Origin: Owenweeksia hongkongensis DSM 17368 | GTDB taxonomy: Bacteria; Bacteroidota; Bacteroidia; Flavobacteriales; Schleiferiaceae | Direction: 5' to 3' | Assembly (NCBI RefSeq): GCF_000236705.1 | Contig: NC_016599.1 | Coordinates: 310,001-374,000 of the forward strand | Length of the DNA: 64,000 nucleotides | Program-made: the position numbers and the translations under genes | Shown here: positions 17,169-25,424 of the stretch, piece by piece | Position numbering within the stretch: the stretch's first letter is position 1 | How the letters are laid out: every line of letters begins with the position of its first letter | Notes under the pieces: model-generated | The model's input: the letters and a program-made list of their open reading frames with translations, nothing else | Databases searched by the model: none | What the model was told of the DNA's origin: nothing

Positions 17169-18851
17169 ATTAAAACTTCAGATAAGCTCAATGCCCAGTA
17201 TCTAGGGCAACTTTTAAAGCAGCATAATTGTAAAACGGTGGTGATAGCGCCAGGTAGCCGTAATGCTCCTTTGATTATCACTTTTACAAACGATTCCGAT
17301 TATCGCTGTATTTCGGTGCCCGATGAGCGCGTGGCGGCATTCACGGCCATGGGACTTACATTAGAAAAACGCGAACCTGTTGCCGTGATTTGTAGTTCAG
17401 GCTCAGCAGCGGTTAATTTTTATCCAGCAGTGGTAGAGGCTTTTTATCAAAAGCTCCCATTAGTTGTAATCACTGCAGATAGACCGATTGAGTTGATAGA
17501 CCAAGGAATTGGCCAGGCGATTCGTCAGCCCAATGTGTTTACAACCCATATTGTTAAAGACTTTGATCTTATCCGTGAGCCGGCTGATGAGCTGGCCAAA
17601 AACTTCAATCAAAGAAGTATAAATGAAGCTTTGCTGGCTACTAAGCATGGCCCCGTTCATATCAATGTTCCTTTTGACGAACCCCTTTATGGAACAACTG
17701 AGGAGCAGGTGGAAGCTCAGTATATTGATGAAACTTTGGGGAATAGAACGCTTTCCAACACCAAGGTCGAGCAGCTTTCCTCCATTTGGAATGAAGCTCC
17801 TAAAATTTGGGTGCTAGCAGGACAAATGCTTCCTGATAGTGAGCTGGAAGAAATTCTAACTTCCCTAAACCAAAAAAGTCCTTTCCTTATATTTTCTGAA
17901 TCGCTGAGCAACCTGCACTGTGCGTGTAATATTCACTCTATTGACAGGTTGATTAATACAATTAGTGAGGAAGAAAAAGAAGCGCTTTGCCCTGACCTTC
18001 TGATAAGCATAGGTGGAGAGGTAGTGAGCAAAATGGTGAAGAAATTCTTACGCACTTTCAAGCCAAAACATCATTGGTATGTGAATGAAGCCACGGAATT
18101 TCAAGATACTTATGGAGCCTTGACGGATCACGTTCAGGTACATCCTGCTTTGTTTTTTAAAGATTTGATGGGTTTTACAAAGCCAAAATCGAGTGATTAT
18201 CGGGATGATTTTTTGGCAAAAGACCAGAAGAGAATGGCCAAGCATGCCGAGTTTGTGAATAAAGCGCAGTTTTCGGACATGGCTGCTTTTCGCGAAATAT
18301 TGAAGCACTTACCTAAAGATTCTATTTTGCACTGTGCCAATAGTACCTCTATTCGCTATTCACAGCTTTTTGACCATGAAGAGTCCATCTTGCATTATGC
18401 CAATCGTGGTACTAGTGGAATTGACGGTTGCACGTCTACAGCTATTGGCCATGCCATAACTACCGATAAAATGGTTACTCTGATTACCGGTGATGTTGCC
18501 TTTCTTTATGATTCCAATGCTTTTTGGAATGATGAGTTACCGGATAATTTACGAGTGATTGTTCTGAACAATAATGGTGGAAATATCTTCCGTATTATTG
18601 AAGGGCCGGATAAAAATGAAGACTTTGAGCGTTTTCAGGAGACTATTCACAATGTGAAGTTGCAGGGCGTGGCTACCACATTCGGGCTAAGCTTTACAAG
18701 TGTATCTGATGAAGGAAAACTGCAACAAGTTCTGTCAAGCTTTTTTGCCCCGGAAGGAGGCATAAAGGTTCTGGAAATACAAACGCCACGCATTGAAAGT
18801 CCCGAGGTGCTGAAAAACTACTGGGCATTTTTAAGAAATGGATTTAAGTAA
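17169..18851 (+). CDS. menD: SEPHCHC synthase (2-succinyl-5-enolpyruvyl-6-hydroxy-3-cyclohexene-1-carboxylate synthase)
   Basis: Thiamine-diphosphate enzyme joining isochorismate and 2-oxoglutarate in menaquinone synthesis. Family motifs: VIAPGSRNAPL, EREP-like KREPVAVICSSGSAA, PLVVITADRP, the Q-N-rich DQGIGQAIRQPNVF, GPVHINVPFDEPL, NRGTSGIDGCTSTAIGHA and the ThDP motif ITGDVAFLYD ... NNNGGNIF. Coding similarity begins at SDKLNAQYLGQLLKQH, upstream of the GTG codons at 17235 and 17238. No ATG, GTG or TTG lies between the in-frame stop (17154-17156) and that helix; the ATT at 17169 is the best available start and gives about 560 residues, the usual MenD length. The gene overlaps the next gene by 14 bases. 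Confidence 0.88.
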   Translation: MKTSDKLNAQYLGQLLKQHNCKTVVIAPGSRNAPLIITFTNDSDYRCISVPDERVAAFTAMGLTLEKREPVAVICSSGSAAVNFYPAVVEAFYQKLPLVVITADRPIELIDQGIGQAIRQPNVFTTHIVKDFDLIREPADELAKNFNQRSINEALLATKHGPVHINVPFDEPLYGTTEEQVEAQYIDETLGNRTLSNTKVEQLSSIWNEAPKIWVLAGQMLPDSELEEILTSLNQKSPFLIFSESLSNLHCACNIHSIDRLINTISEEEKEALCPDLLISIGGEVVSKMVKKFLRTFKPKHHWYVNEATEFQDTYGALTDHVQVHPALFFKDLMGFTKPKSSDYRDDFLAKDQKRMAKHAEFVNKAQFSDMAAFREILKHLPKDSILHCANSTSIRYSQLFDHEESILHYANRGTSGIDGCTSTAIGHAITTDKMVTLITGDVAFLYDSNAFWNDELPDNLRVIVLNNNGGNIFRIIEGPDKNEDFERFQETIHNVKLQGVATTFGLSFTSVSDEGKLQQVLSSFFAPEGGIKVLEIQTPRIESPEVLKNYWAFLRNGFK

Positions 18852-19359
18852 AAATATGCTACTCGAAAATCTTGACATAAACCCCGATGAGCTTCCGCAA
18901 ATGGAAGCGGTGGATTTTGAATCACTAGAATCGGATTACCTATACATGCGCCTTACCGCTTGGGCTTTGTTCTTTCTTATGGCAGCTGGTGTGCTCACCG
19001 TTTTACTTTTTACTACCGATGTAGCAGCTTGGATGTACTATACACCTTGGGCGGCTTTATTTGCGCTGGTGTTTATCTTCGAAATAATAGGCTTCAAAAT
19101 AAAGGGATATGCCATTCGCCAAAAAGATGTGAGTTATAAAAGTGGCCTTATTTGGTTTCACATGACCAGCGTTCCTTTCAACAGAATTCAGCATTGCGAG
19201 ATTAGCCAGGGGCCATTGGGTAGGTTATTCAATTTGGCATCGGTAAAAGTATACACGGCAGGGGGTAGCGGTAGCGACCTTAGCATTAGCGGACTTACCA
19301 AAGAGCGTGCACAGCGACTTCGTGATTTTATTACCAAGCTGAGCGCGGAGTATGAATAA
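18838..19359 (+). CDS. YdbS-like membrane protein with bacterial PH domain
   Basis: A 173-residue protein with two transmembrane segments (about 40-60 and 66-85) followed by a bacterial PH (DUF304/bPH2) domain containing VSYKSGLIWFHMTSVPFNRIQHCEI and LASVKVYTAGG. The first ATG overlaps menD by 14 bases; a second ATG at 18856 follows the menD stop. It overlaps the next gene by 8 bases. YdbS/YdbT pairs are common in bacteria; their role is not established. Inner-membrane location with a cytoplasmic PH domain is inferred. Confidence 0.8.
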   Translation: MDLSKNMLLENLDINPDELPQMEAVDFESLESDYLYMRLTAWALFFLMAAGVLTVLLFTTDVAAWMYYTPWAALFALVFIFEIIGFKIKGYAIRQKDVSYKSGLIWFHMTSVPFNRIQHCEISQGPLGRLFNLASVKVYTAGGSGSDLSISGLTKERAQRLRDFITKLSAEYE

Positions 19360-20872
19360 CCTAAACCTGAATGAGCCGCAAAGACAATCCCTTGTTGGTG
19401 TGGCGGTTATTTTTTTTAAAAATCTTAGAGTTGCTGCCAACATCTTCATCTCTGTGATTTTGGTGCAATTTGGTACCGAAATTTCCTTTTGGGGATTAGG
19501 TCTCAAAGAAGTTGGGTTCATCATTGCCGGGCTGTTTCTCATCATTTCTTATCTACAGTACCGCAGGTTTTATTTTTATGTGGTGGATGATAAATTCATC
19601 ATGGAAAAGGGCTTGCTGAGCCGCGACCGCATTACTATTCCCTTTGACAGAATCCAAACCGTAAACCTCAATCAAAATATTATTCAGCAGGTGCTTGGCG
19701 TGATGGCCGTAAAAGTGGACACGGCAGGAAGTACTGAAAAAGAGCTAGAAATTTCGGCTTTACCCAAAAGCTATGCTCGCGAACTGCAGAACTTTTTAAT
19801 AGAAAAGAAAGAGGAAACTAAGCAGGAGAAAGGAGAGCTTGAAACGGAAACTAGTGAGGACGAACGTGAAACAAACAAAACCTTAGACCTTAGTACAAAA
19901 CGCCCTTTGGTTACACTACCCATCAAAGATCTTTTGCTGGTAGGTCTTACGGAGAATCATTTGCGAACAGGGTTATTGGTTTTTGCGGTAATCAACGGTT
20001 ATGTATGGCAATTTGAAGAATATTTACTCAAACCTTTTGAGCCATTTTTAGAAGAGCAAGCCAATACTTTTATGGCTTCGTGGCTTATTTTATTGCCTAT
20101 TGCCGTTCTGGCTTTTCTATTTATTTCGGTTTTGATGTCAATGATTCAAAGCTTGCTGAAATACTTCAATCTTGAGTTTTTTGTAGATGCTAAAGGAGTG
20201 CAGTTGGTTTCGGGTTTGCTAAAACGGGCAGAGTATCAAATTCCAAACAATAAAATTCAATACCTAAAGTGGAAGAGCAACCCTTTGCGTAAGCTTATTG
20301 GCTTAAGAACTTTAGCTGTAAAGCAAGCCAGCCCTGAGGATGCTAGAGGCACAAAAGGTGTAGTACGTGTGCCTGGTTGCCGAGATGAACAGTTGGAAGT
20401 GGTGCTCGATACTTTTTACCCTCAAGCTCTTACAGGTACTTATACTCACTATTTGCCCAATCAGTTATTGCGTTTGCAGCACACTATTTATTTTGGAATA
20501 ATCCCTTCCATATTAATCACAGGCTTGGGATGGTTTGGTTGGATTTTTAGTTTGGGAGCTTTGCTGTACTTACCTATTTCTTTGTTTTTTATCAAGAAGT
20601 ATTTCTTCAGCGTATCTATGTTGGTTAGTTCCGAAATGTTGATTCTGAAGAAAGGATGGGTGTTTCCCTCAAGAGTAGCCCTGCCACTTTACAAATTGCA
20701 AAATGTGAAGCTCACCCAAAGCATTTTTCAAAAACAAAGAAATCTGGCTTCGGTAACTTTTTACACAGCAGCCGGAGTGGAAGGTTTTAAACACCTGCCT
20801 TTTGAGGAAGCTGTGGAGCTTTACGATTTTCTGCTTTATAAGATTGAAGTGGAAGATAGAGGGTGGATGTAG
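19352..20872 (+). CDS. YdbT-like membrane protein with repeated PH domains
   Basis: A 506-residue partner of the preceding gene. It contains three membrane-flanked PH (DUF304) modules: residues about 60-150 (FIMEKGLLSRDRITIPFDRIQTVNL), about 280-360 (GVQLVSGLLKRAEYQIPNNKIQYL) and about 420-500 (MLILKKGWVFPSRVALPLYKLQNVKL), with hydrophobic pairs before each. A charged Lys/Glu-rich linker lies at about 150-185. It probably forms an inner-membrane complex with the YdbS-like protein. Overlap of 8 bases shows translational coupling with that gene and, through it, with menD. Confidence 0.82.
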   Translation: MNNLNLNEPQRQSLVGVAVIFFKNLRVAANIFISVILVQFGTEISFWGLGLKEVGFIIAGLFLIISYLQYRRFYFYVVDDKFIMEKGLLSRDRITIPFDRIQTVNLNQNIIQQVLGVMAVKVDTAGSTEKELEISALPKSYARELQNFLIEKKEETKQEKGELETETSEDERETNKTLDLSTKRPLVTLPIKDLLLVGLTENHLRTGLLVFAVINGYVWQFEEYLLKPFEPFLEEQANTFMASWLILLPIAVLAFLFISVLMSMIQSLLKYFNLEFFVDAKGVQLVSGLLKRAEYQIPNNKIQYLKWKSNPLRKLIGLRTLAVKQASPEDARGTKGVVRVPGCRDEQLEVVLDTFYPQALTGTYTHYLPNQLLRLQHTIYFGIIPSILITGLGWFGWIFSLGALLYLPISLFFIKKYFFSVSMLVSSEMLILKKGWVFPSRVALPLYKLQNVKLTQSIFQKQRNLASVTFYTAAGVEGFKHLPFEEAVELYDFLLYKIEVEDRGWM

Positions 20873-20923
20873 GGACAAGGTTTGTAGTTTGATGTTTCTC
20901 TTGAAAGGAGAAAATGTTTGTAG

Positions 20924-21409
20924 ATGAAGTCAATATTGTTCTTCATCAAGGATATTAAAAAAAGAAAATTCTTTACTAGAATGACCATTTGGAGGAGTTT
21001 TAAATTTTGGAGATTTTTCATTCTGTTCGTGATTGCAGGAACAGGTGTTGGTTTGTTGGTAACAGTAATTTTAAAGGATTCGGGTGCTTTGGAAGTAGAA
21101 TCTTTGGATGAAAAATACATTTATCATTTTGACACTGTGCGGAGTCATGAATATGTAACCGTCATGGTTTCTGATAATCTGGCACGCGCAAAAGAAGTTA
21201 CCGACTTCTATTTAGGAAGATCTTCACAGATAATTGGTGGAGACAATTTATCCTATATTAAGAGCTTCGTGAAAGTAAAAGTAATGGAGTATTCTGCTGA
21301 TTCTAATTTTGTGAAAATATATGCTAAGTATAGATTTGGTGTAGGACCGAAAATTAAAATTATAGAAGGTTTTGTTCCAGTATATACTCTACACAACAAA
21401 TTACCTTGA
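20924..21409 (+). CDS. Hypothetical single-pass membrane protein
   Basis: A 161-residue protein not recognised. A basic N-terminus (IKKRKFFTR) precedes one hydrophobic helix (about 31-51, FFILFVIAGTGVGLLVTVIL); the rest (about 110 residues) is a soluble, probably periplasmic domain with beta-strand-like segments (YVTVMVSDN; SFVKVKVMEY; VKIYAKYRFG). It follows the PH pair by 51 bp on the same strand. A weakly conserved accessory protein is the safest description. Confidence 0.45.
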   Translation: MKSILFFIKDIKKRKFFTRMTIWRSFKFWRFFILFVIAGTGVGLLVTVILKDSGALEVESLDEKYIYHFDTVRSHEYVTVMVSDNLARAKEVTDFYLGRSSQIIGGDNLSYIKSFVKVKVMEYSADSNFVKIYAKYRFGVGPKIKIIEGFVPVYTLHNKLP

Positions 21410-21478
21410 CGTAAGACTAGGTTTTAAATCCAAGCGTACCTCATATAATTCTATATTTGGGCACAACCACACTTAGCT

Positions 21479-23080
21479 ATGCAGCACAAACGCTTTCAGC
21501 GGTTTTCTCCAGATATTGATTTTTCAGACGTTGACCACATTGTTATAGGCTCTGGCATTGGCGGTCTTACCGCTGCTACCTGGTTAGCCAAATGTGGACA
21601 GAAAGTAGTGGTTCTCGAGCGCCATTATGTTCCTGGTGGTTTCACTCATAGTTTCAAAAGAAAGCAAGGTTTTAATTGGGATGTAGGCGTTCACTATGTT
21701 GGCAATTTGGAAGAAGGCGGTTCTATGCGCGGCATGTTTGACTTGCTAAGCAACAAAAAGCTGGAATGGGAACCCATGGGTGAAGTGTATGATGTGGTTC
21801 AGATTGGCGATGACGTGTATGAGTTTAAAGCCGGTAAAGAGAATTTTAGGAAGCAAATGATTGGCTATTTTCCAAATGAGGAAAAGGCAATTGACGACTA
21901 TTTGGAGTTACTCAAAAAATCAAATAAATGGGGAAGTGCTTTCTTTTTTGAAAAGAGCTTCAAACCATTTTTGAGCAAGTCTTTGGGTTGGTTTATTCGC
22001 AAGTTTTATAAAAAGTATTCTCAGCAAACTACCCTGGAAGTACTGAGTAAAATCACTACGAACAAGAGGCTGATAGCAGTGCTTTGTGGCCAATGTGGTA
22101 ATTATGGTTTATCACCAAGGCACAGCAGCTTTGGTGCGCATGCTTTGGTAATCGGTCACTTTATGGAGGGCGGTTATTACCCAAAAGGCGGATCGGAGCA
22201 AATCGCATTGAAAACTATTGACACCTTACACGAGCTAGGAAGCGAAGTATATATAAATGCTGATGTTTCAGAAATTGTGACTAAGGGAAGCCGTGTGAAA
22301 GGTGTAATGGTGGGGGAAACTTTTATTCCCTGTAAAAGTGTGATAAGCGGAGTGGGAGTAAATAATACTTTCAATCACCTTTTGAAAAATGGAGCAAGCA
22401 AAACCTGTGATTTTAACCTTGAGACTGTAAAACCGGCTACCGGACATATTTGCTTGTATGTAGGCTTGGACAAATCCAGCGAAGAGCTTAATCTGCCAAA
22501 GCATAACTTGTGGTGGTATGCAAATGAAAATATTGATGCGACTTTTGACAATATGACTTTGAAAGATGCACCGGATAAGTTTGCTTACATATCTTTTCCG
22601 TCAGCCAAAGATCCTAAATGGGAAGAAACGAATGCGGGAACAGCCACTATTCAGGCAATTTCTAAAGCCAATTATGAATGGTTTGCAAAATATGAGGATC
22701 AACCTTGGATGAAAAGGGATGATGAGTACAAAAAGTTGAAGGAGGAATTCAAGGACGGAATGCTGGAGAGGCTATACAACCTATATCCACAAATCAAAGG
22801 ACATGTAGCTGTTACTGAGGTTTCATCACCTCTTTCTACCAAACATTTTTCCAATTATAAAAAAGGAGAGATTTATGGTTTGGATCATACCCCTGATCGT
22901 TTTGACCTTTCTTTTTTAAGACCTGAAACCAAAATAAAAGGTCTTCGACTCACAGGGCAGGATATTACTTTGGTGGGTGTAGCAGGGGCCATGCTTTCGG
23001 GTATGCTTGTCGCAATTACTATACTCAAATTTCGCGTGTGGCGAATTTTCAAGGAAATTGGCGAACTTCAAAAGAAATAG
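21479..23080 (+). CDS. Retinol saturase/phytoene desaturase-like FAD oxidoreductase
   Basis: A 533-residue flavoprotein. The FAD-binding Rossmann motif is VIGSGIGGLTAATWLAKCG (residues about 22-40), followed by VVLERHYVPGGFTHSF and GFNWDVGVHYVG, as in all-trans-retinol 13,14-reductases and CrtI-like enzymes. The C-terminus has the family glycine-rich FAD segment (LRLTGQDITLVGVAGAMLSG). It likely saturates or desaturates a polyene lipid such as a carotenoid or retinoid; the substrate is unknown and no carotenoid cluster is adjacent. A -7-like TATATTTG (21452-21459) lies 20 bp upstream of the ATG. Confidence 0.85.
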   Translation: MQHKRFQRFSPDIDFSDVDHIVIGSGIGGLTAATWLAKCGQKVVVLERHYVPGGFTHSFKRKQGFNWDVGVHYVGNLEEGGSMRGMFDLLSNKKLEWEPMGEVYDVVQIGDDVYEFKAGKENFRKQMIGYFPNEEKAIDDYLELLKKSNKWGSAFFFEKSFKPFLSKSLGWFIRKFYKKYSQQTTLEVLSKITTNKRLIAVLCGQCGNYGLSPRHSSFGAHALVIGHFMEGGYYPKGGSEQIALKTIDTLHELGSEVYINADVSEIVTKGSRVKGVMVGETFIPCKSVISGVGVNNTFNHLLKNGASKTCDFNLETVKPATGHICLYVGLDKSSEELNLPKHNLWWYANENIDATFDNMTLKDAPDKFAYISFPSAKDPKWEETNAGTATIQAISKANYEWFAKYEDQPWMKRDDEYKKLKEEFKDGMLERLYNLYPQIKGHVAVTEVSSPLSTKHFSNYKKGEIYGLDHTPDRFDLSFLRPETKIKGLRLTGQDITLVGVAGAMLSGMLVAITILKFRVWRIFKEIGELQKK

Positions 23081-23088
23081 GCGATCAC

Positions 23089-23679
23089 TTGAATTCAAAT
23101 TTTTACAAATACTTCCAATCACTCACCGAGTTACCTGCTTCTGAATTAGAAAAACTGACGGCTGATTTGCCAAGTCGAGAAGTGAAGAAGGGTGATTATG
23201 TACTAAAAAGTGGAGAAATCTGTCAGCATACCTTTTTTGTTGATAAAGGTTTACTTCGTATGTATTCTGTTAATGAAGATGGAAAAGAAAGCATTGTACA
23301 GTTCGCACCCGAAAATTGGATGATGAGTGATCGTGGTAGTGTGTATTTTAATGAGCCATCAGCCTATTTTATTGACGCAATAGAAGACACCAAGGCAGTT
23401 TTAATAGACTCCGATTTTATTCAAAAAATATCAGCGATCAGCGCTGAGTTTAGAGTAAATAATGAACGAATACTTCAAAACCATGTGCGCCATTTGCAAA
23501 ACAGAATAAGCTTGCTGATTGGTGCAAATGCTGAAACCCGTTATCTTGATTTCATAAAACTATATCCTGACCTGATGCTCCGGGTACCCCAATGGATGGT
23601 AGCTTCCTATTTGGGGATAACCCCAGAAAGCTTAAGCCGTGTAAGGCGCGATCTTGCCAAAAGGAATTTTAAAGGCTAG
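23089..23679 (+). CDS. Crp/Fnr-family transcriptional regulator
   Basis: About 196 residues. A cNMP-binding fold (KKGDYVLKSGEICQHTFFVDKGLLRMY; ESIVQFAPENWMM) is followed by a helical linker and a C-terminal winged helix-turn-helix (PQWMVASYLGITPESLSRVRRDLAKRNF). The TTG at 23089 (giving MNSNFYKYFQ) begins at the conserved N-terminus and lies 8 bp after the preceding stop; a GTG at 23038 would add 17 residues overlapping the oxidoreductase gene and is less likely. Close spacing suggests co-transcription with the oxidoreductase. Ligand and targets are unknown. Confidence 0.8.
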   Translation: MNSNFYKYFQSLTELPASELEKLTADLPSREVKKGDYVLKSGEICQHTFFVDKGLLRMYSVNEDGKESIVQFAPENWMMSDRGSVYFNEPSAYFIDAIEDTKAVLIDSDFIQKISAISAEFRVNNERILQNHVRHLQNRISLLIGANAETRYLDFIKLYPDLMLRVPQWMVASYLGITPESLSRVRRDLAKRNFKG

Positions 23680-23749
23680 TCGTCTTTCTTATCATACATC
23701 AATGCACAGCGTTTATACCTGAGCTACATTTGAAGTATTAAAAGATAAG

Positions 23750-24631
23750 ATGATGAATACAAAAAAGATAGAGGTGGTAATTCCACCAAGAGAGCCTCAC
23801 TACGTGGGCGATGGATTCAGAGTACATAATTTTATCCCGAGCGCTTATCATTTGGACATGAAGCGTATGGATCCATTTATAATGATGGATTATAATTCCA
23901 GATTTCATTTCCCCGCTACAGATACACCAAGAGGTGTGGGCGTACATCCCCACCGTGGTTTTGAAACCGTAACTATTGCCTATAAGGGAAAAGTAGCGCA
24001 TCACGATAGTGCTGGTGGTGGCGGTGTAATTGGCGAAGGAGATGTGCAGTGGATGACTGCCGCTTCTGGTGTTTTGCACAAAGAGTATCACGAAAAGGAG
24101 TTTGCCAAAAAAGGTGGCGATTTTCAGATGGTGCAGCTTTGGGTAAACCTTCCCGCTAAGGACAAAATGAGCACACCAAAATACCAGGGAATTACAAATG
24201 CAGAAATAGCTAAATACAACTTGCCCAATGGCGGTGGAGTAGTAGAGCTAATTGCCGGAGAATATAAAGATGAGCGCGGTGCAGCCTCCACTTTTACGCC
24301 ACTAAATATGCTCAATGCCAGAATTAAAAAGGGCGGTAAAGCAGACTTTTCATTCCCTGCAAGCTATAACACAGGATTGCTGGTAATTGAAGGCAGTATT
24401 ACTGTAAATGGCGAGGAGCAAGTACCTACGGATCATTTTGTGTTATTTGAAAATGAAGGCGAAGATTTCACCATTGAAGCGCTTGAAGATGCCGTGGTGC
24501 TAATACTTGGTGGAGAGCCCATCAATGAGCCGATTGCTGCCCAAGGGCCATTTGTAATGAACACACGTGAAGAATTGATGCAAGCCATCAATGACTTTAA
24601 CATGGGTAAATTCGGGTATTTGGAAGATTAA
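23750..24631 (+). CDS. Pirin family protein
   Basis: A 293-residue bicupin. The N-terminal cupin has the metal-binding region GVHPHRGFETVTIAYKG ... HHDSAGGGG ... DVQWMTAASGVLHKEYH, with the His pair and Glu usual for pirins. The C-terminal cupin begins around residue 175. Some family members have quercetinase activity, others act as redox-sensing cofactors; nothing here decides. A -7-like TACATTTG lies at 23725-23732, just upstream. Followed by a strong terminator. Confidence 0.88.
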   Translation: MMNTKKIEVVIPPREPHYVGDGFRVHNFIPSAYHLDMKRMDPFIMMDYNSRFHFPATDTPRGVGVHPHRGFETVTIAYKGKVAHHDSAGGGGVIGEGDVQWMTAASGVLHKEYHEKEFAKKGGDFQMVQLWVNLPAKDKMSTPKYQGITNAEIAKYNLPNGGGVVELIAGEYKDERGAASTFTPLNMLNARIKKGGKADFSFPASYNTGLLVIEGSITVNGEEQVPTDHFVLFENEGEDFTIEALEDAVVLILGGEPINEPIAAQGPFVMNTREELMQAINDFNMGKFGYLED

Positions 24632-24644
24632 AATTAGGAGAGTA

Positions 24645-24691
24645 AAAAAACGGGTAGGTTTGTAAGGTCATACTTACCCGTTTTTTATTTT
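24645..24691 (+). terminator. Rho-independent terminator after pirin gene
   Basis: Left arm 24645-24659 and right arm 24672-24686 pair over 15 bases with a single non-Watson-Crick (G-U type) position (AAAAAACGGGTAGGT with ACTTACCCGTTTTTT), a 12-base loop, and a following T-rich run. It lies 14 bp after the pirin stop codon. Confidence 0.85.
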
Positions 24692-24718
24692 TGAAGCAGA
24701 TCATATTCAAAATACTTT

Positions 24719-25384
24719 ATGTCTGATAAATTTTCGGAAGAAGACCTTAAATCACTAGCAAAGCAATTGAGCAACCCTACTGGAGAAGATGGGATTAAAG
24801 TAGGGCAGTTGATGAGTGAGGGCAACATTGAAATGATCAAAGCTGCCATTGAGGCTTTGCAGCTTAAGTTTGGGCAAAGTGTGTTGGAACTCGGTCCGGG
24901 CAATGCAGATCATTTAAAAACCATCTTAGATCAAGCGGAATATCTCAACTATTTTGGTGTAGACATTTCCGAAACCATGAAGGCGGAAGCCGAGCGCATT
25001 AACGCCAAGTTTATAGAGCTTAGAATAGCCTTCTTTACCCTGTATGACGGAACAAATCTTCCCTTTAAGGATAAAACTTTTGATGCTACTCTTACGGTAA
25101 ATACCATCTACTTTTGGGAGAAACCAGCAGAATTACTTAATGAAGTATATAGAGTGCTAAAGCCGGGAGGACGCTTTGCGATAGCTTATGGCCAAAAGGA
25201 TTTCATGAAAAACCTTCCTTTTGTGAAACATGGTTTTCAGCTTTATTCTGATGAAGACATTAAGGTTCTCGTTGCTCAATCAAGTTTTAAGATTGAAGAA
25301 ATTCAGCATAAGGAAGATAATGCTATTTCGAAAACAGGAGAGAAGGTAAGAAGGCAGTTTGGAGTTGCCGTATTGATGAAATAG
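24719..25384 (+). CDS. Class I SAM-dependent methyltransferase
   Basis: A 221-residue methyltransferase. Motif I is VLELGPGNADHL (about residues 59-70), followed by YFGVDISETM, DGTNLPFKDKTFDATLTVNTIYFWEK, and LKPGGRFAIAY. It resembles the UbiE/Methyltransf_11 group. Residues 1-40 form a helical N-terminus. The substrate is not evident. MenG (the last menaquinone step) is a possible reading given the nearby men genes but the typical MenG/UbiE signatures are not seen, so no symbol is given. Confidence 0.8.
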   Translation: MSDKFSEEDLKSLAKQLSNPTGEDGIKVGQLMSEGNIEMIKAAIEALQLKFGQSVLELGPGNADHLKTILDQAEYLNYFGVDISETMKAEAERINAKFIELRIAFFTLYDGTNLPFKDKTFDATLTVNTIYFWEKPAELLNEVYRVLKPGGRFAIAYGQKDFMKNLPFVKHGFQLYSDEDIKVLVAQSSFKIEEIQHKEDNAISKTGEKVRRQFGVAVLMK

Positions 25385-25424
25385 ATACTTTTTAGTAATT
25401 ATGCTAGGCGAAAACTACTAAACT

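Noticed and set aside
24719-25384. Methyltransferase as MenG/UbiE of menaquinone synthesis
   Set aside because: Typical UbiE signatures are not seen and the gene is not coupled to the men genes; only a general methyltransferase call is supported.
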